DNA of 64,000 nucleotides from NCBI GenBank assembly GCA_017305455.1, contig JAFKKO010000124.1, positions 1 to 64,000 on the forward strand, given 5' to 3'. Positions 8,693-18,124 of this stretch are shown here, in pieces. This DNA is from Hyphomicrobiales bacterium (GTDB lineage Bacteria; Pseudomonadota; Alphaproteobacteria; Rhizobiales; Xanthobacteraceae). Positions within the stretch are counted from its first letter, which is position 1; each line of letters starts with the position of its first letter. The position numbers were made by a program, and so were the translations under genes. Below the pieces are notes generated by a model that did no database searches, had not been told where the DNA came from, and saw only the letters and a program-made list of their open reading frames with translations.

Positions 8693-9292
8693 ATGACGAT
8701 CGAGAACTGGGCGCCTCCCGCCATGATTGCTGCATCGACTGTCCAGGCGCTTCGGGCTGGAGAGTATTTGTTTCGTCAGGGCGGCCCCGTGCTGAACATC
8801 TGCGAGGTCGTGAGCGGTAACGTACGCCTGGTGCGAGTGGGTCGGGCTGGACAGGAGGGCGTCCTTTTCATCGCGCGGAGCGGCGATATTGTCGGCGATG
8901 CCGCTCTGTTTTCATCGAATTATCACTGCGATGCGATTGCGGCGACGAAGGCGGCCGTGCGGCTCTATCCGAAGGAATTGCTGCTCTCGGAGTTTCGGCG
9001 CGATCCGGATTTCGCGGAAACCTATGCGGCCATGCTGGCGCGGCAGGTGATGACCCTGCGAACCCGCCTCGAGCGGTGTAACATCCATTCCGCGCGTGAT
9101 CGGGTGCGGCATTTTCTCTCACTCAATGCGAGTAATGACGAACTCACCGTCGAATTGCCGGGCACCATCAAAGAGCTTGCGAGCGAACTCGGCGTGACGC
9201 ACGAGGTTCTTTACCGGACGCTTGCGACGATGGTTGCCGAAGGCGAGATCGAACGCAGCGGTCTCGTCATCAAACTTATCCGCCACGTATGA
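8693..9292 (+). CDS. Crp/Fnr-family transcriptional regulator
   Basis: A 199-residue protein with a cyclic-nucleotide-binding-type beta-barrel (about residues 5-115, including GEYLFRQGGPVLNICEVV) and a C-terminal winged helix. The recognition part reads TIKELASELGVTHEVLYR. No cysteine cluster of Fnr type is seen near the N-terminus. The ATG at 8693 is used because the upstream in-frame region from 8474 has no family similarity. Its effector is unknown. Placed between the mod genes and the first TPS gene, it may help to control either. Confidence 0.83.
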   Translation: MTIENWAPPAMIAASTVQALRAGEYLFRQGGPVLNICEVVSGNVRLVRVGRAGQEGVLFIARSGDIVGDAALFSSNYHCDAIAATKAAVRLYPKELLLSEFRRDPDFAETYAAMLARQVMTLRTRLERCNIHSARDRVRHFLSLNASNDELTVELPGTIKELASELGVTHEVLYRTLATMVAEGEIERSGLVIKLIRHV

Positions 9293-9332
9293 TTTCAATC
9301 ATATGGTAAGCTCATTCCGGCGTCGTAGGGTC

Positions 9333-9360
9333 ATCGCTATATTCATACGGATATCACGAT
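9333..9360. promoter_or_regulatory. ModE-like palindrome upstream of first TPS exoprotein
   Basis: The core at 9335-9358 reads CGCTATATT-N6-GATATCACG. It matches 13 of the 16 fixed positions of CGnTATATA-N6-TATATAnCG, and the outer bases extend the symmetry to ATCG...CGAT as in E. coli ModE sites. It ends about 40 bp before the ATG at 9400, a position that suits repression by a bound regulator. Confidence 0.65.
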
Positions 9361-9399
9361 TGGTGATATCTGGCCGTTGCATGTGTATGGGGGCGTCTT

Positions 9400-12300
9400 A
9401 TGTCGTCGAATCGATCGAGTGTTCGCGCGCGCAGCCGGGCGATGAAGCCCGCCGCAACGTCATGCGTGGTCCGGCTCCCTGCCGGCAGAGTGGTCCTTCC
9501 GCGTTCCTTCGCCACGATGACAGCGGTGGCCGCGCTGCTGTGCCTCGCAGGACCGGCATTCGCAGGTCCGGTCGGCGGGACGGTGGTCGATGGCACGGCC
9601 GCGATCTCGCAGGCGGGCGCCGCCACCAACATCACCCAGTCGACCAACAAGGCGATCATCAACTGGCAGGGCTTCTCGGTCGGGGCGGGCGAGAGCGTGA
9701 ACTTCTACCAGCCCGGCGCTTCGTCGGTGACGCTCAACCGGGTGATCGGCAACGAGACCAGTGTCATCAACGGCGCGATCAACGCCAATGGTCAGGTGTT
9801 CATCGTCAACTCCGCCGGCGTGCTGTTCGGCAAGGGCTCGCAGGTCAATGTCGGCGGCCTGGTCGCCTCGACCCACGATATCTCGAACAAGGATTTCATG
9901 GATGGGAACTATACGTTCTCCGGCACCTCGAACGCGGCGGTGATCAACCAGGGCCGCATCCGCGCGCATGATGGTGGCTATGTCGCGCTGCTCGGCAAGA
10001 CGGTGTCGAACGACGGCGTGATCTCGGCGCGGCTCGGCACGGTGGCGATGTCGGCGGGCGAGAAACTGACGCTGAACTTCGAGGGCAATTCGCTTCTTGA
10101 TGTCACCATCGACAAGGGCGCGCTGAACGCGCTGGTCGAGAACAAGCGGGCGATCATCGCCGACGGCGGCCGGGTGATCATGACCGCCAGGGCGGCAGAT
10201 CAGGTTCTGGCCGCACAGGTCAACAACACCGGCATCGTGCAGGCCCGGACCATCACGGCGCTCAAGGGCGGCTCGGCCGCAACCGGACGCAAGGGCCGCA
10301 GGACGACGCCGAAGGCGAATCCGCAGCCGGAGACCGATCCGGCCGGCGTGCCGATGGCGCAGGGTAACATCAAAATCTACGCCTATGGCGGCACCGCCAA
10401 CATCGCCGGCAAGCTGGATGCCTCCGCGCCCAAGGGCGGCGACGGCGGCTTCATCGAGACATCGGGCGACAAGGTGACGATCGCTGACAGTGCCGTCATC
10501 ACCACCAAGGGCGTCACTGGCAAGAGCGGCACCTGGCTGATCGATCCGACCGATTTCAACATCGTCGCCGGCAGCGGCGCGCAAACAACAAGCGGCATAG
10601 GCGCGGACACGCTACTGCGGATGCTCGACGCGAATGAGAATGGCACTATCACTATCGTCACGAGCGCAAGCGGCAGCGAAAGTGGAGACATCAATGTCAA
10701 CGCGGCGCTGTCCTGGGCCTCTGACAGCAATCTGACGCTTGCCGCCTACAACAACATCAATATCAATGCGCCGGTGTCATGGTCTGCCGGCACGTTCACC
10801 CTGAATGCGGCGAAGAATGTTTACGTCAACAACGTGATGAGCGCGAGCGAAACGGCGAGCTTGTCCGTGAATTACGGCCACCTGATCGATGCCAGCGGCA
10901 ATGTGACAGCGAGCGTTACGCCAGGCTCCGGCTCAACGCCCGGCTTCAATGACGATGGTACGCCCTACGGACTTTACACCGCGTTTGGCGCCAGCGGCAC
11001 GTTCGCAGGAAAGATCGACATCGACAGCTCCGGCACGGTGACGTTGAACGACAGGACGCACATTGTCATCAACGATGTGGCCGATCTTGCCGCGGTTCAG
11101 TCGGACAAGGACTATGTTCTTGGCAGCAACATCACGTTCCTGACGACCGATATCTGGTCCTCCGGTCTGGGCTCCACGGCCGCCTTCGCGGGGAGTTTCA
11201 ACGGCTTCGGTCACACGGTGAAAATGGCCGCAACCACGGCGCGGCCGACAGATGGTTTATTCGCCGCGACCTCGTCCACGGCAACGATCAGTAATGTCGG
11301 GATCACCGGCACCATTCGGACTCTGACGACGGGTCCGAGAATGGTCGGCGCGCTGGCCGATGACAACCAAGGCGTAATCGCCAACAGTTTCACGACTGCC
11401 ACGGTCTACGGTGTCAATGCCGGCGGCCTAGTCGGAAACAATTCCGGCCTGATCGCCAATGTCTACGGATCGGGAACAGTCCAAAATCTCTACACCAATG
11501 CCGGTTCTCAGGAGCCCACGAATGTGGGCGGCCTTGTCGCCATCAATACCGGCACAATCAGAAACGCTTTCGCGACCTTTGGATCTGTCGGCTACGTGAG
11601 TGGCTCGGACACGTCGGGAGACGCCGGGCTGCGGATGGGCGGATTGGTTGGATCGAATATCGGCAGCGGCCGCATCGAGAACAGCTATGCCGCGATGAAT
11701 ATCAGCGACGGCACTTTCAACGAGGCGGTTCTCGGTGGTTTCGTCGGCTACAACTCAGGCGTCATAGAGAATGCCTATGCCGGGCAGGTTATTTTTGTGG
11801 CGCCGAATGGAACGAAGGTGACGTACGGTCAAGTCACCGGCAGAAATAACGATATCTATGTCGGCGGCTTCGTCGGTGATAACGCCGGATCGATCACGAA
11901 TGCTTACGCGGCGGCCGGAACGGCCGTCAATTTCGTCGGCACGGTGGCGATCGGAGGATTTGCCGGCCACAATAGTGGAACGATTGCAGGCGCCTATTAC
12001 GACCAGACGATCACCACACAGGCTGCCGATAATGGTGGCGCTGTCAGACTGGCGGGTGCCGATGCCACGACGCTCGCCAAATATCAGGAGCTTGCCTCCT
12101 CTCCCTATTGGGCATCATCGGCAAACGGCCATCCGATCCTTTCGACGCTCCCGGTCTATGTCAGCCCAGTGCCGGGTCGCACGATCGAATACGGCACAGC
12201 CGGCTCGGCTGTCGTCAGTTCCATTCAGGCATTTGGTCTGCAATGGGGCGACGCGGCGAGCATTCTCCAGTACGATGTCCAAAATCCCGCTTTCGTATCA

Positions 12301-15300
12301 GGTTCGGGCTTCCTGAATGCCGGCAGCTATAGCGCGGCCGACATTCTCAGCGCGGGTGCTTATGGTAGCATCGTCGGATCGATCACGGTCTCACCCAAGG
12401 CGTTATCGTTTGCCGGCTCGGGGATCGTGTCGGACAAGGTCTATGACGGCACGACGACGGCAACTCTCAATGTCGTGGCGCCGAACAATGGCCTCGTCGG
12501 CCTCGTGGGTGGCGAATCATTCGATGTCATCTATTCGAATGCAGCTTTCACCGACAAAAATGCCGGCGATTACAAGACCGTCACTGTCTCCGCAACGCTG
12601 GGTGCGGGGTCGGGCGGCGCTATCGAAGGCAATTACACGATCGCAAGCACTGCAACTACCAAGGCCACGATCACGCCGGCCAACCTTTCCGCAGCCTATG
12701 TCGTGACCGACAAGGTTTACGATGGCACGATGTCCGCGACGGTATCCACGAGCGCCATCTCCGGCCTCGTCGCGGGAGACGCGGTCGGCATTCTGGCGAG
12801 CGGTCTGTTTGCCGACGCAAACGCCGGCGGCAACAAGATTGTCACCATTGCCGCGGGCCTGACGGGGGCGGACGCGGCGAACTATACGCTCGCGGCACCT
12901 TCGGCGGGCACCGCGAGCATTACGCCGCGACCGCTCGAACTGCTGGCGACGCAGCCGGCGGGCGGGTCGCTTTATATCCCGGCGTCCGACATCACCGTCA
13001 CTAACCTCGTTGCCGGCGACAGCGTGTCGCTGTCGGGTTCGGGCTTCATCCTCGGCTCGAGTGCCGGCACCCATGCCATGTCGCTCGCTGCGCTCAGCGC
13101 CGGCGGCAACGCCAACTACACGATGAACGGCGCGACCGGACTCGCCGTCATCTATCAGGCGCCGCTGCCGGTCGGGGGCACCGTCACGTCCGGTGCGGCG
13201 ACCATTGCGACGGCCGAAACGACGATGACGATCCAGCAAAGCAGCGACCGGGCGATCATCGACTGGCAGAGCTTCGATGTCGGCGCCGGCTATACCGTTG
13301 CCTTCAATCAGCCCACCACGCAGTCGGTCACGCTGAACCGCGTCACCGGGAGCGCGGAGAGCATCATCGCCGGCAGCATCACCGCGCCCGGACAGGTCTT
13401 CATCGTCAACTCCGCGGGTGTCCTGTTCACGGGGACGTCGCAGGTGAATGTCGGGGCTCTGGTCGCTTCGACGCAGACTATCGCCACCGCTGATTTCCTC
13501 GCCGGCAACTACATATTCGGGACGAATGCCGCGACGGGATGGATCGAGGCCCATGGCGCGATCACGCTCGGGCAGGAGGGTGGCTATGTTGCGCTGCTCG
13601 GCAATGGCGTAGCGAGCAATGGCACCATCAAGGCGCCGGGCGGCAAGATCGTCATGGCCGGCGGCTCGGACATCACGCTTGCGGTCGATGGCAATGGACG
13701 CCTTAGCGACTTTTCGATCGGAACCGCCGACAAATGGGTGAGCGTCGGCGGCACGCTTAATCTCTCCTCGACAGTCGGTGCAAGCGGCACCCTCGAGACC
13801 GCCGGTTTCGTCTCCGTAGATGCCGGCATCCGGGCGCAGGCCTCCGGCGCGACGGGCTTCGCGAACGGCTCCTGGCGGATGCAGGCTCCCGGCGATTTCG
13901 ACATCGCGTCGGGAGCAAACATCAGCGGCGCGGACCTGACGCGCCTGCTTGAGAAGCTCGACGTCAAGGTGGTCTCGAAGACAGGAGATGTGAACGTCAA
14001 GGATGCCGTTTCATGGTCGGCCAACACCTTGAGCCTCGTTTCGACCAAGGACATCAACATCAGCAATGTGATGACGGCTACAGGACAGGCGAACCTGTTT
14101 GCGTCATATGGCCAGACCTCCTATGTGAGGAATCTTTCAGGTTCGCTGCTCGGGGTCACGGAGCTGTACAGGGACTACACGTTCCACGGTATCAACATGG
14201 CCTATGCCAGGAATGCCGACGGAACTCCGATCGACAGCTTCCAGGGTAAGATCAACTTTACCGGCTCCGGCAGCCTGACCATGGGCAGCACCGGGAATGA
14301 AGTTGCCTACACCGTCATCAACACCGTTGACGATCTACTGGCGATCAACAGCAGCGTAGCGAACCTGGCGAGCAGCAAGCGCTATGCCCTGGGAAGCGAT
14401 CTCAACCTCGGCGGGATCGCCGACTGGACTCCGATCGGATTGATCGGAGGCGCAACCAACACCTTCGATGGTGTTTTCAACGGGCTGGGGCATACCGTCT
14501 CCAATCTCACGTCGTCGAAGAACGGATTGTTCGCCTATGTCGGACACGCTCAGTTTGATGAGCGCTTGGGGCCGGATCCGGATCATCTCCTCGGAACCGT
14601 CTCCGAATTCGCGGGCATAAGCAATCTCGGCGTGGTGAATGTCGATATTAGCTGCACGACGGGTTGCAGCACCGCTGGCGTTTACTCCATCGGCGGCCTT
14701 GCCGGAATTACGCAAGGCCAGATGACGAACGTGTTCACGACCGGAAAGATCTACGCCCGATACGCCAACTCGGACAACAATCGCAGCAGTGCCGGCGGGC
14801 TATACGGAGAGTTTTCCGGCTACGCCTATAACAACTATTCGGCGGTGGATGTCACCACGGTCGGGTTCGCGTATGTAGGCGGATTTGCAGGCAACGGAGG
14901 CGCCTTCTATATCGGCAACAGCCATGCGTCGGGCAGTGTCGTATTCGACAGTTTGGGGCGCAGCTCCGCGGCTGCTGGCGGCTTCATCGGTTGGACCCAG
15001 GGGACGGGGATCGTCTCATCGTCCGCGAGCGGCAACGTAACGGCCAAAGGCGGCTATGTGGGTGGCTTCGAGAACGTCAACATCGGCCCGCTTGAAGCGG
15101 TGCACACCACAGGTGCGGGGCGTATCACCACCATCGCCTATGCGCTGGTGCCGGACGTGCTGCCGGTGATGCTCTCGACCACGCTGTTCTGGTGGGAGTT
15201 CAATGTCCGCGCCTCCACGGTGCTCGGCGTCGTCGGTGCCGGCGGCATCGGGCAGGAACTGAAGAACAGCATGGACCTGCTCGATTTCCCGCGCCTGTTC

Positions 15301-15378
15301 ACGATCATTGCCGTGATCCTCGTCGTCGTCACCGCGCTCGATCAGTTGTCGGGCTGGTTGCGCAAGCGGCTGGTGTAG
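9400..15378 (+). CDS. Chimeric two-partner-secretion exoprotein (two TPS domains) fused to the PhnE C-terminus
   Basis: The 1992-residue frame begins with an extended signal peptide (residues 1-55, ending GPAFA). A haemagglutinin-type TPS secretion domain follows (56-300, with VFIVNSAGVLFGKGSQVNVG). Next come beta-helix repeats, six GLUG-type repeats such as VGGLVGNNSG (about 674-864) and YDG/MBG units with DKVYDGTTTATL (about 1011-1177). A second, more divergent TPS domain lies at about 1256-1445 (VFIVNSAGVLFTGTSQVNVG), then more beta-helix and GLUG-like units. From about residue 1890 the sequence is the C-terminal part of a phosphonate permease. The natural exoprotein C-terminus is lost. 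No TpsB gene is adjacent; the TpsB at 35608 could serve it because the TPS domains are nearly identical. Confidence 0.85.
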   Translation: MSSNRSSVRARSRAMKPAATSCVVRLPAGRVVLPRSFATMTAVAALLCLAGPAFAGPVGGTVVDGTAAISQAGAATNITQSTNKAIINWQGFSVGAGESVNFYQPGASSVTLNRVIGNETSVINGAINANGQVFIVNSAGVLFGKGSQVNVGGLVASTHDISNKDFMDGNYTFSGTSNAAVINQGRIRAHDGGYVALLGKTVSNDGVISARLGTVAMSAGEKLTLNFEGNSLLDVTIDKGALNALVENKRAIIADGGRVIMTARAADQVLAAQVNNTGIVQARTITALKGGSAATGRKGRRTTPKANPQPETDPAGVPMAQGNIKIYAYGGTANIAGKLDASAPKGGDGGFIETSGDKVTIADSAVITTKGVTGKSGTWLIDPTDFNIVAGSGAQTTSGIGADTLLRMLDANENGTITIVTSASGSESGDINVNAALSWASDSNLTLAAYNNININAPVSWSAGTFTLNAAKNVYVNNVMSASETASLSVNYGHLIDASGNVTASVTPGSGSTPGFNDDGTPYGLYTAFGASGTFAGKIDIDSSGTVTLNDRTHIVINDVADLAAVQSDKDYVLGSNITFLTTDIWSSGLGSTAAFAGSFNGFGHTVKMAATTARPTDGLFAATSSTATISNVGITGTIRTLTTGPRMVGALADDNQGVIANSFTTATVYGVNAGGLVGNNSGLIANVYGSGTVQNLYTNAGSQEPTNVGGLVAINTGTIRNAFATFGSVGYVSGSDTSGDAGLRMGGLVGSNIGSGRIENSYAAMNISDGTFNEAVLGGFVGYNSGVIENAYAGQVIFVAPNGTKVTYGQVTGRNNDIYVGGFVGDNAGSITNAYAAAGTAVNFVGTVAIGGFAGHNSGTIAGAYYDQTITTQAADNGGAVRLAGADATTLAKYQELASSPYWASSANGHPILSTLPVYVSPVPGRTIEYGTAGSAVVSSIQAFGLQWGDAASILQYDVQNPAFVSGSGFLNAGSYSAADILSAGAYGSIVGSITVSPKALSFAGSGIVSDKVYDGTTTATLNVVAPNNGLVGLVGGESFDVIYSNAAFTDKNAGDYKTVTVSATLGAGSGGAIEGNYTIASTATTKATITPANLSAAYVVTDKVYDGTMSATVSTSAISGLVAGDAVGILASGLFADANAGGNKIVTIAAGLTGADAANYTLAAPSAGTASITPRPLELLATQPAGGSLYIPASDITVTNLVAGDSVSLSGSGFILGSSAGTHAMSLAALSAGGNANYTMNGATGLAVIYQAPLPVGGTVTSGAATIATAETTMTIQQSSDRAIIDWQSFDVGAGYTVAFNQPTTQSVTLNRVTGSAESIIAGSITAPGQVFIVNSAGVLFTGTSQVNVGALVASTQTIATADFLAGNYIFGTNAATGWIEAHGAITLGQEGGYVALLGNGVASNGTIKAPGGKIVMAGGSDITLAVDGNGRLSDFSIGTADKWVSVGGTLNLSSTVGASGTLETAGFVSVDAGIRAQASGATGFANGSWRMQAPGDFDIASGANISGADLTRLLEKLDVKVVSKTGDVNVKDAVSWSANTLSLVSTKDINISNVMTATGQANLFASYGQTSYVRNLSGSLLGVTELYRDYTFHGINMAYARNADGTPIDSFQGKINFTGSGSLTMGSTGNEVAYTVINTVDDLLAINSSVANLASSKRYALGSDLNLGGIADWTPIGLIGGATNTFDGVFNGLGHTVSNLTSSKNGLFAYVGHAQFDERLGPDPDHLLGTVSEFAGISNLGVVNVDISCTTGCSTAGVYSIGGLAGITQGQMTNVFTTGKIYARYANSDNNRSSAGGLYGEFSGYAYNNYSAVDVTTVGFAYVGGFAGNGGAFYIGNSHASGSVVFDSLGRSSAAAGGFIGWTQGTGIVSSSASGNVTAKGGYVGGFENVNIGPLEAVHTTGAGRITTIAYALVPDVLPVMLSTTLFWWEFNVRASTVLGVVGAGGIGQELKNSMDLLDFPRLFTIIAVILVVVTALDQLSGWLRKRLV
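9565..10600 (+). repeat. Long direct repeat, copy 1 (TPS domain coding region)
   Basis: About 1036 bp encoding the mature TPS domain are nearly identical, with no net insertion or deletion, to 29829-30864 in the second TPS gene. The two copies are in the same orientation and 20264 bp apart. Similarity falls off sharply after about 10600, where the beta-helical parts diverge. Confidence 0.88.
15069..15378 (+). pseudogene. phnE: Truncated phnE (phosphonate ABC permease), C-terminal part only
   Basis: In frame with the exoprotein, these 102 codons read FENVNIGPLEAVHTTGAGRI, then LVPDVLPVMLSTTLFWWEF, VLGVVGAGGIGQELKNS and a final transmembrane stretch. This is the coupling loop and last two membrane helices of PhnE. 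The first ~160-180 residues, and any phnD upstream, are missing. The junction is clean and keeps the frame. A working phosphonate permease cannot come from this locus unless a copy exists elsewhere. Confidence 0.85.
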
Positions 15379-15380
15379 TC

Positions 15381-16211
15381 ATGACCGGACACCTGCATGT
15401 GGTCGAGAAAAGTATGCCGCCCGATGGGGTGCAAGCGCAGCCGGGAGCATGCCGGCTGCGGGTCGAGACGCTGGCGAAGACGTTTGCGGGCCATGCCGCC
15501 ATCGCCGACGTGAGCTTCGATGTGCATGACGGCGAGTTCGTTGCAGTGCTGGGTCCGAGTGGTGCCGGCAAGACTACGCTGTTTCGCTGCATGACCGGGC
15601 TGCTTGCGCCGGATCGCGGCGGCGTTTGGATCGATCGCGAGGATATCGCCACTTTGCGCGACCGCTCCCGCCGCCGCTTGGCCGTGGTGTTTCAGCAGTT
15701 CAATCTGGTGAGCCGTCTCAGTGCGCTCGACAACGTGCTGGCGGGCCGGCTTGGTTACGTTCCGGCCTGGCGCGGTGCGCTGCAGTGCTTCACGCGCGCG
15801 GATCGCCTGCTCGCGCTGGAATGCCTCGACCGCGTCGGATTGCTGGCGCAAGCCGGGCAGCGCGCCGATACGCTCTCGGGCGGCCAGCAGCAGCGGGTCG
15901 CGATTGCGCGGGCGCTGGCGCAGCGGCCGAGCCTGATTGTCGCGGATGAGCCGGTGGCGAGCCTTGATCCGAATGCCGGTGCCGGGGTTCTGGAACTGCT
16001 GCGCGGCATCGCGCGGACGGACGGCGTCGGCATCGTCTGCAGCCTGCATCAGGTGCATTTTGCGCGCGCCTATGCAGATCGTATTATCGGCCTGTCGCAC
16101 GGACGCATCGTCATCGATGGGCCGAGCAGCGAATTCGACCAGGCGGCGCTCGAGAGGCTATACGGCCATCGTGAGAGCGCCGAGCCCGAGAGTGTCGAGC
16201 CAACGACGTGA
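15381..16211 (+). CDS. phnC: Phosphonate-type ABC transporter ATP-binding protein
   Basis: A 276-residue ABC ATPase of the PhnC group. It has Walker [10 protein letters not shown], the PhnC-type stretch [19 protein letters not shown] with [14 protein letters not shown], signature [17 protein letters not shown], Walker [14 protein letters not shown] and switch His in SLHQVHFA. The ATG at 15381 lies 2 bp after the end of the phnE remnant, so it was part of a phnDEC-like operon. With phnE truncated it is probably a stranded gene, though the reading frame is intact. Confidence 0.87.
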   Translation: MTGHLHVVEKSMPPDGVQAQPGACRLRVETLAKTFAGHAAIADVSFDVHDGEFVAVLGPSGAGKTTLFRCMTGLLAPDRGGVWIDREDIATLRDRSRRRLAVVFQQFNLVSRLSALDNVLAGRLGYVPAWRGALQCFTRADRLLALECLDRVGLLAQAGQRADTLSGGQQQRVAIARALAQRPSLIVADEPVASLDPNAGAGVLELLRGIARTDGVGIVCSLHQVHFARAYADRIIGLSHGRIVIDGPSSEFDQAALERLYGHRESAEPESVEPTT

Positions 16212-16218
16212 GAAAGCC

Positions 16219-17739
16219 ATGACCGACAATGCTGCTTCACAAGCCCATCCTCATCCCGCCGACGTCTCCTTCGACGGCGGTGATCTCGATTGCGGCAACG
16301 GTCTTCTGCTGTTGATCCGCAAGCATATCGATCCGATGTCGCGAGGACAGCTTCTGGAAATCCTTTCGACCGAAATCTCGGTGGATGAGGATCTGCCGGC
16401 CTGGTGCCGCCTCACGTCGAACGATCTTGTCTCGTTCACCAAGACCGGCAAGCAGCGCTCCTTCCTGATTTGCAAAGGCAAGTTCGAGGAGCGCGGCAAG
16501 GCCGAGGAAAAACCGGCGGCGAAAGTGTCCGCGTCCGCCGCAGCGCCTGCACCGGCCGCCGTGCCGGTGCGAAAACCTGCACCCGCGATTCCGCCGCTCG
16601 CCGTCACCGGCATTGGAAGCTGGCCGCGCCCGCGCTGGATGGTCGATGCGATGCATGCCTATGTCGAAGGTCGGCTCGATGAAGCAGCGTTTCATCAGAC
16701 CGCCGATGACGCCGTGCGTCTTGCGGCGGCGGCGCAGGAGCGCGCCGGTGTCGACATCGTCACCGACGGCGAGCAGCGCCGCGACAGCTATGCGAGCTTT
16801 GTCGCCACCCGGCTCGACAATTGCCAGTTGATCCCGCTGACCGATCTGCTGCCGCTGGTCGATGACCCGGAGGAATTCGAGCGCGAGTTGCGTGCGCTCG
16901 ACGTGCCCGCGGCGGACGTTCGTCATCCGGCGATCTTCGGCCGCATCAGCCGCAGCCGCCCGCTCGCACTGCACGAGTTCGATTTTCTCAGCGCCGTCAC
17001 CGACAAGCCGATCAAGGTCGCGCTGCCGGGGCCGTACCTGCTGACGCGGACGATGTGGATGGAGTGCCTGCAGGAGCGTGCCTATCAGTCGCGCGAGGAG
17101 CTTGCGGAGGACATCGTCACGGCGTTGCGCGCGGAGCTCTCCGACCTGATCGATGCGGGCGTCGCGCTGGTGCAGTTCGACGAACCGGTGTTGTCGGAGG
17201 TGGTGTTCAGCGGCCCGAAGAGCCGGCCGAGCTTCATGTGCGGCGCGCTGTCGGAGACGCGCAGCCCCGAGCATGAGCTGGGCTTCGCCCGTGATCTGAT
17301 GAACGCCGTGGTGAGCGGCGCGCCGCGTGCGCGTACCGCAGTTCATGTCTGCCGCGGCAACTGGACACCGGATGAATCGGTGGCGCTGGCCGGAAGCTAT
17401 GAACCGCTTCTCGACACGCTCGGCGCGATGAAGGTCGGCGCCTATCTGCTGGAGATGTGCACGCCGCGCGCGGGCGAGATGGAGCTGTTGCGCGCGCTGC
17501 CCGCCGAGGCCCGCATCGGCGTTGGTGTCGTCAACCAGAAATGCGCCCATGTGGAAGGCTGCGAGGATGTCGAGGCGCGCATCCGGCACGCCATCGACCT
17601 GTTCGGCGCCGAGCGTGTGCTGCTGCATCCCGATTGCGGCTTCGCGACCTTCGCTGACAATCCGATCTGTGCAGCCGTGCCGGCGGAAACCAAGCTTGCG
17701 CGGATTGCGGAAGCCGCCGCGCGAGTGCGCGGTAGCTGA
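16219..17739 (+). CDS. TusA-like domain fused to cobalamin-independent methionine synthase core (MetE C-terminal-type)
   Basis: A 506-residue protein. Residues about 15-90 resemble the TusA/SirA fold (LLLIRKHIDPMSRGQLLEIL, then IPAWCR-like LPAWCRLTSNDL). An Ala/Pro-rich linker leads to a MetE C-terminal-type barrel (about 125-506) starting VTGIGSWPRPRWMVDAMH. Zinc ligands of the MetE core are recognisable in the VHVCRGNW region (His and Cys) and in HPDCGFATFADNP (Cys). Core-only MetE proteins transfer methyl groups to homocysteine or related thiols. The TusA part suggests sulphur or persulphide handling. It lies 7 bp behind phnC. A broken copy of its 3' half lies at 24478-24674. Confidence 0.82.
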   Translation: MTDNAASQAHPHPADVSFDGGDLDCGNGLLLLIRKHIDPMSRGQLLEILSTEISVDEDLPAWCRLTSNDLVSFTKTGKQRSFLICKGKFEERGKAEEKPAAKVSASAAAPAPAAVPVRKPAPAIPPLAVTGIGSWPRPRWMVDAMHAYVEGRLDEAAFHQTADDAVRLAAAAQERAGVDIVTDGEQRRDSYASFVATRLDNCQLIPLTDLLPLVDDPEEFERELRALDVPAADVRHPAIFGRISRSRPLALHEFDFLSAVTDKPIKVALPGPYLLTRTMWMECLQERAYQSREELAEDIVTALRAELSDLIDAGVALVQFDEPVLSEVVFSGPKSRPSFMCGALSETRSPEHELGFARDLMNAVVSGAPRARTAVHVCRGNWTPDESVALAGSYEPLLDTLGAMKVGAYLLEMCTPRAGEMELLRALPAEARIGVGVVNQKCAHVEGCEDVEARIRHAIDLFGAERVLLHPDCGFATFADNPICAAVPAETKLARIAEAAARVRGS

Positions 17740-18124
17740 CGTCCATACCAAGGCGTGCGATCGTACTCCACGAAGTCACGCAGGTCTGTCGTCGACTGAT
17801 CCGTAATCATAACCGCAGCAACGTTTTGATTGCGCGGCGTTTATCCATCGTACCGTCATCGCAGTGTGGCCTGAAGATGTACGGCCACATCCGCACGAAT
17901 TTGGTCTGTCGTCTGCGCGAAGCATATGACTGCCCAGGTTCAGGTCGGTGGCGAAAACTTAAGGTTCCGAAAATTTATTTGAAACTCTTGCCGACTCGAC
18001 GAAGGTCGATGACGCGCCAGTTTTGGCGCCTGCGTAGACTTGGACGTTCAAATTCCTCGTTATAAGCATTGTACGGTGGTAGGCTTGCCCGGACTCAGCG
18101 TGTCAAATCGAGGATCACATTATT
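17740..18124. other. Intergenic region before nirK, no gene seen
   Basis: This 385-bp stretch must hold the nirK promoter. I saw no convincing Fnr/NnrR palindrome (TTGAT-N4-ATCAA type) and no ModE-like site. No small frame with a ribosome site was found. Confidence 0.5.

Noticed and set aside
17740-18124. Fnr/NnrR site before nirK
   Set aside because: Partial TTGAT-like words occur but none has a proper ATCAA partner at the right distance.
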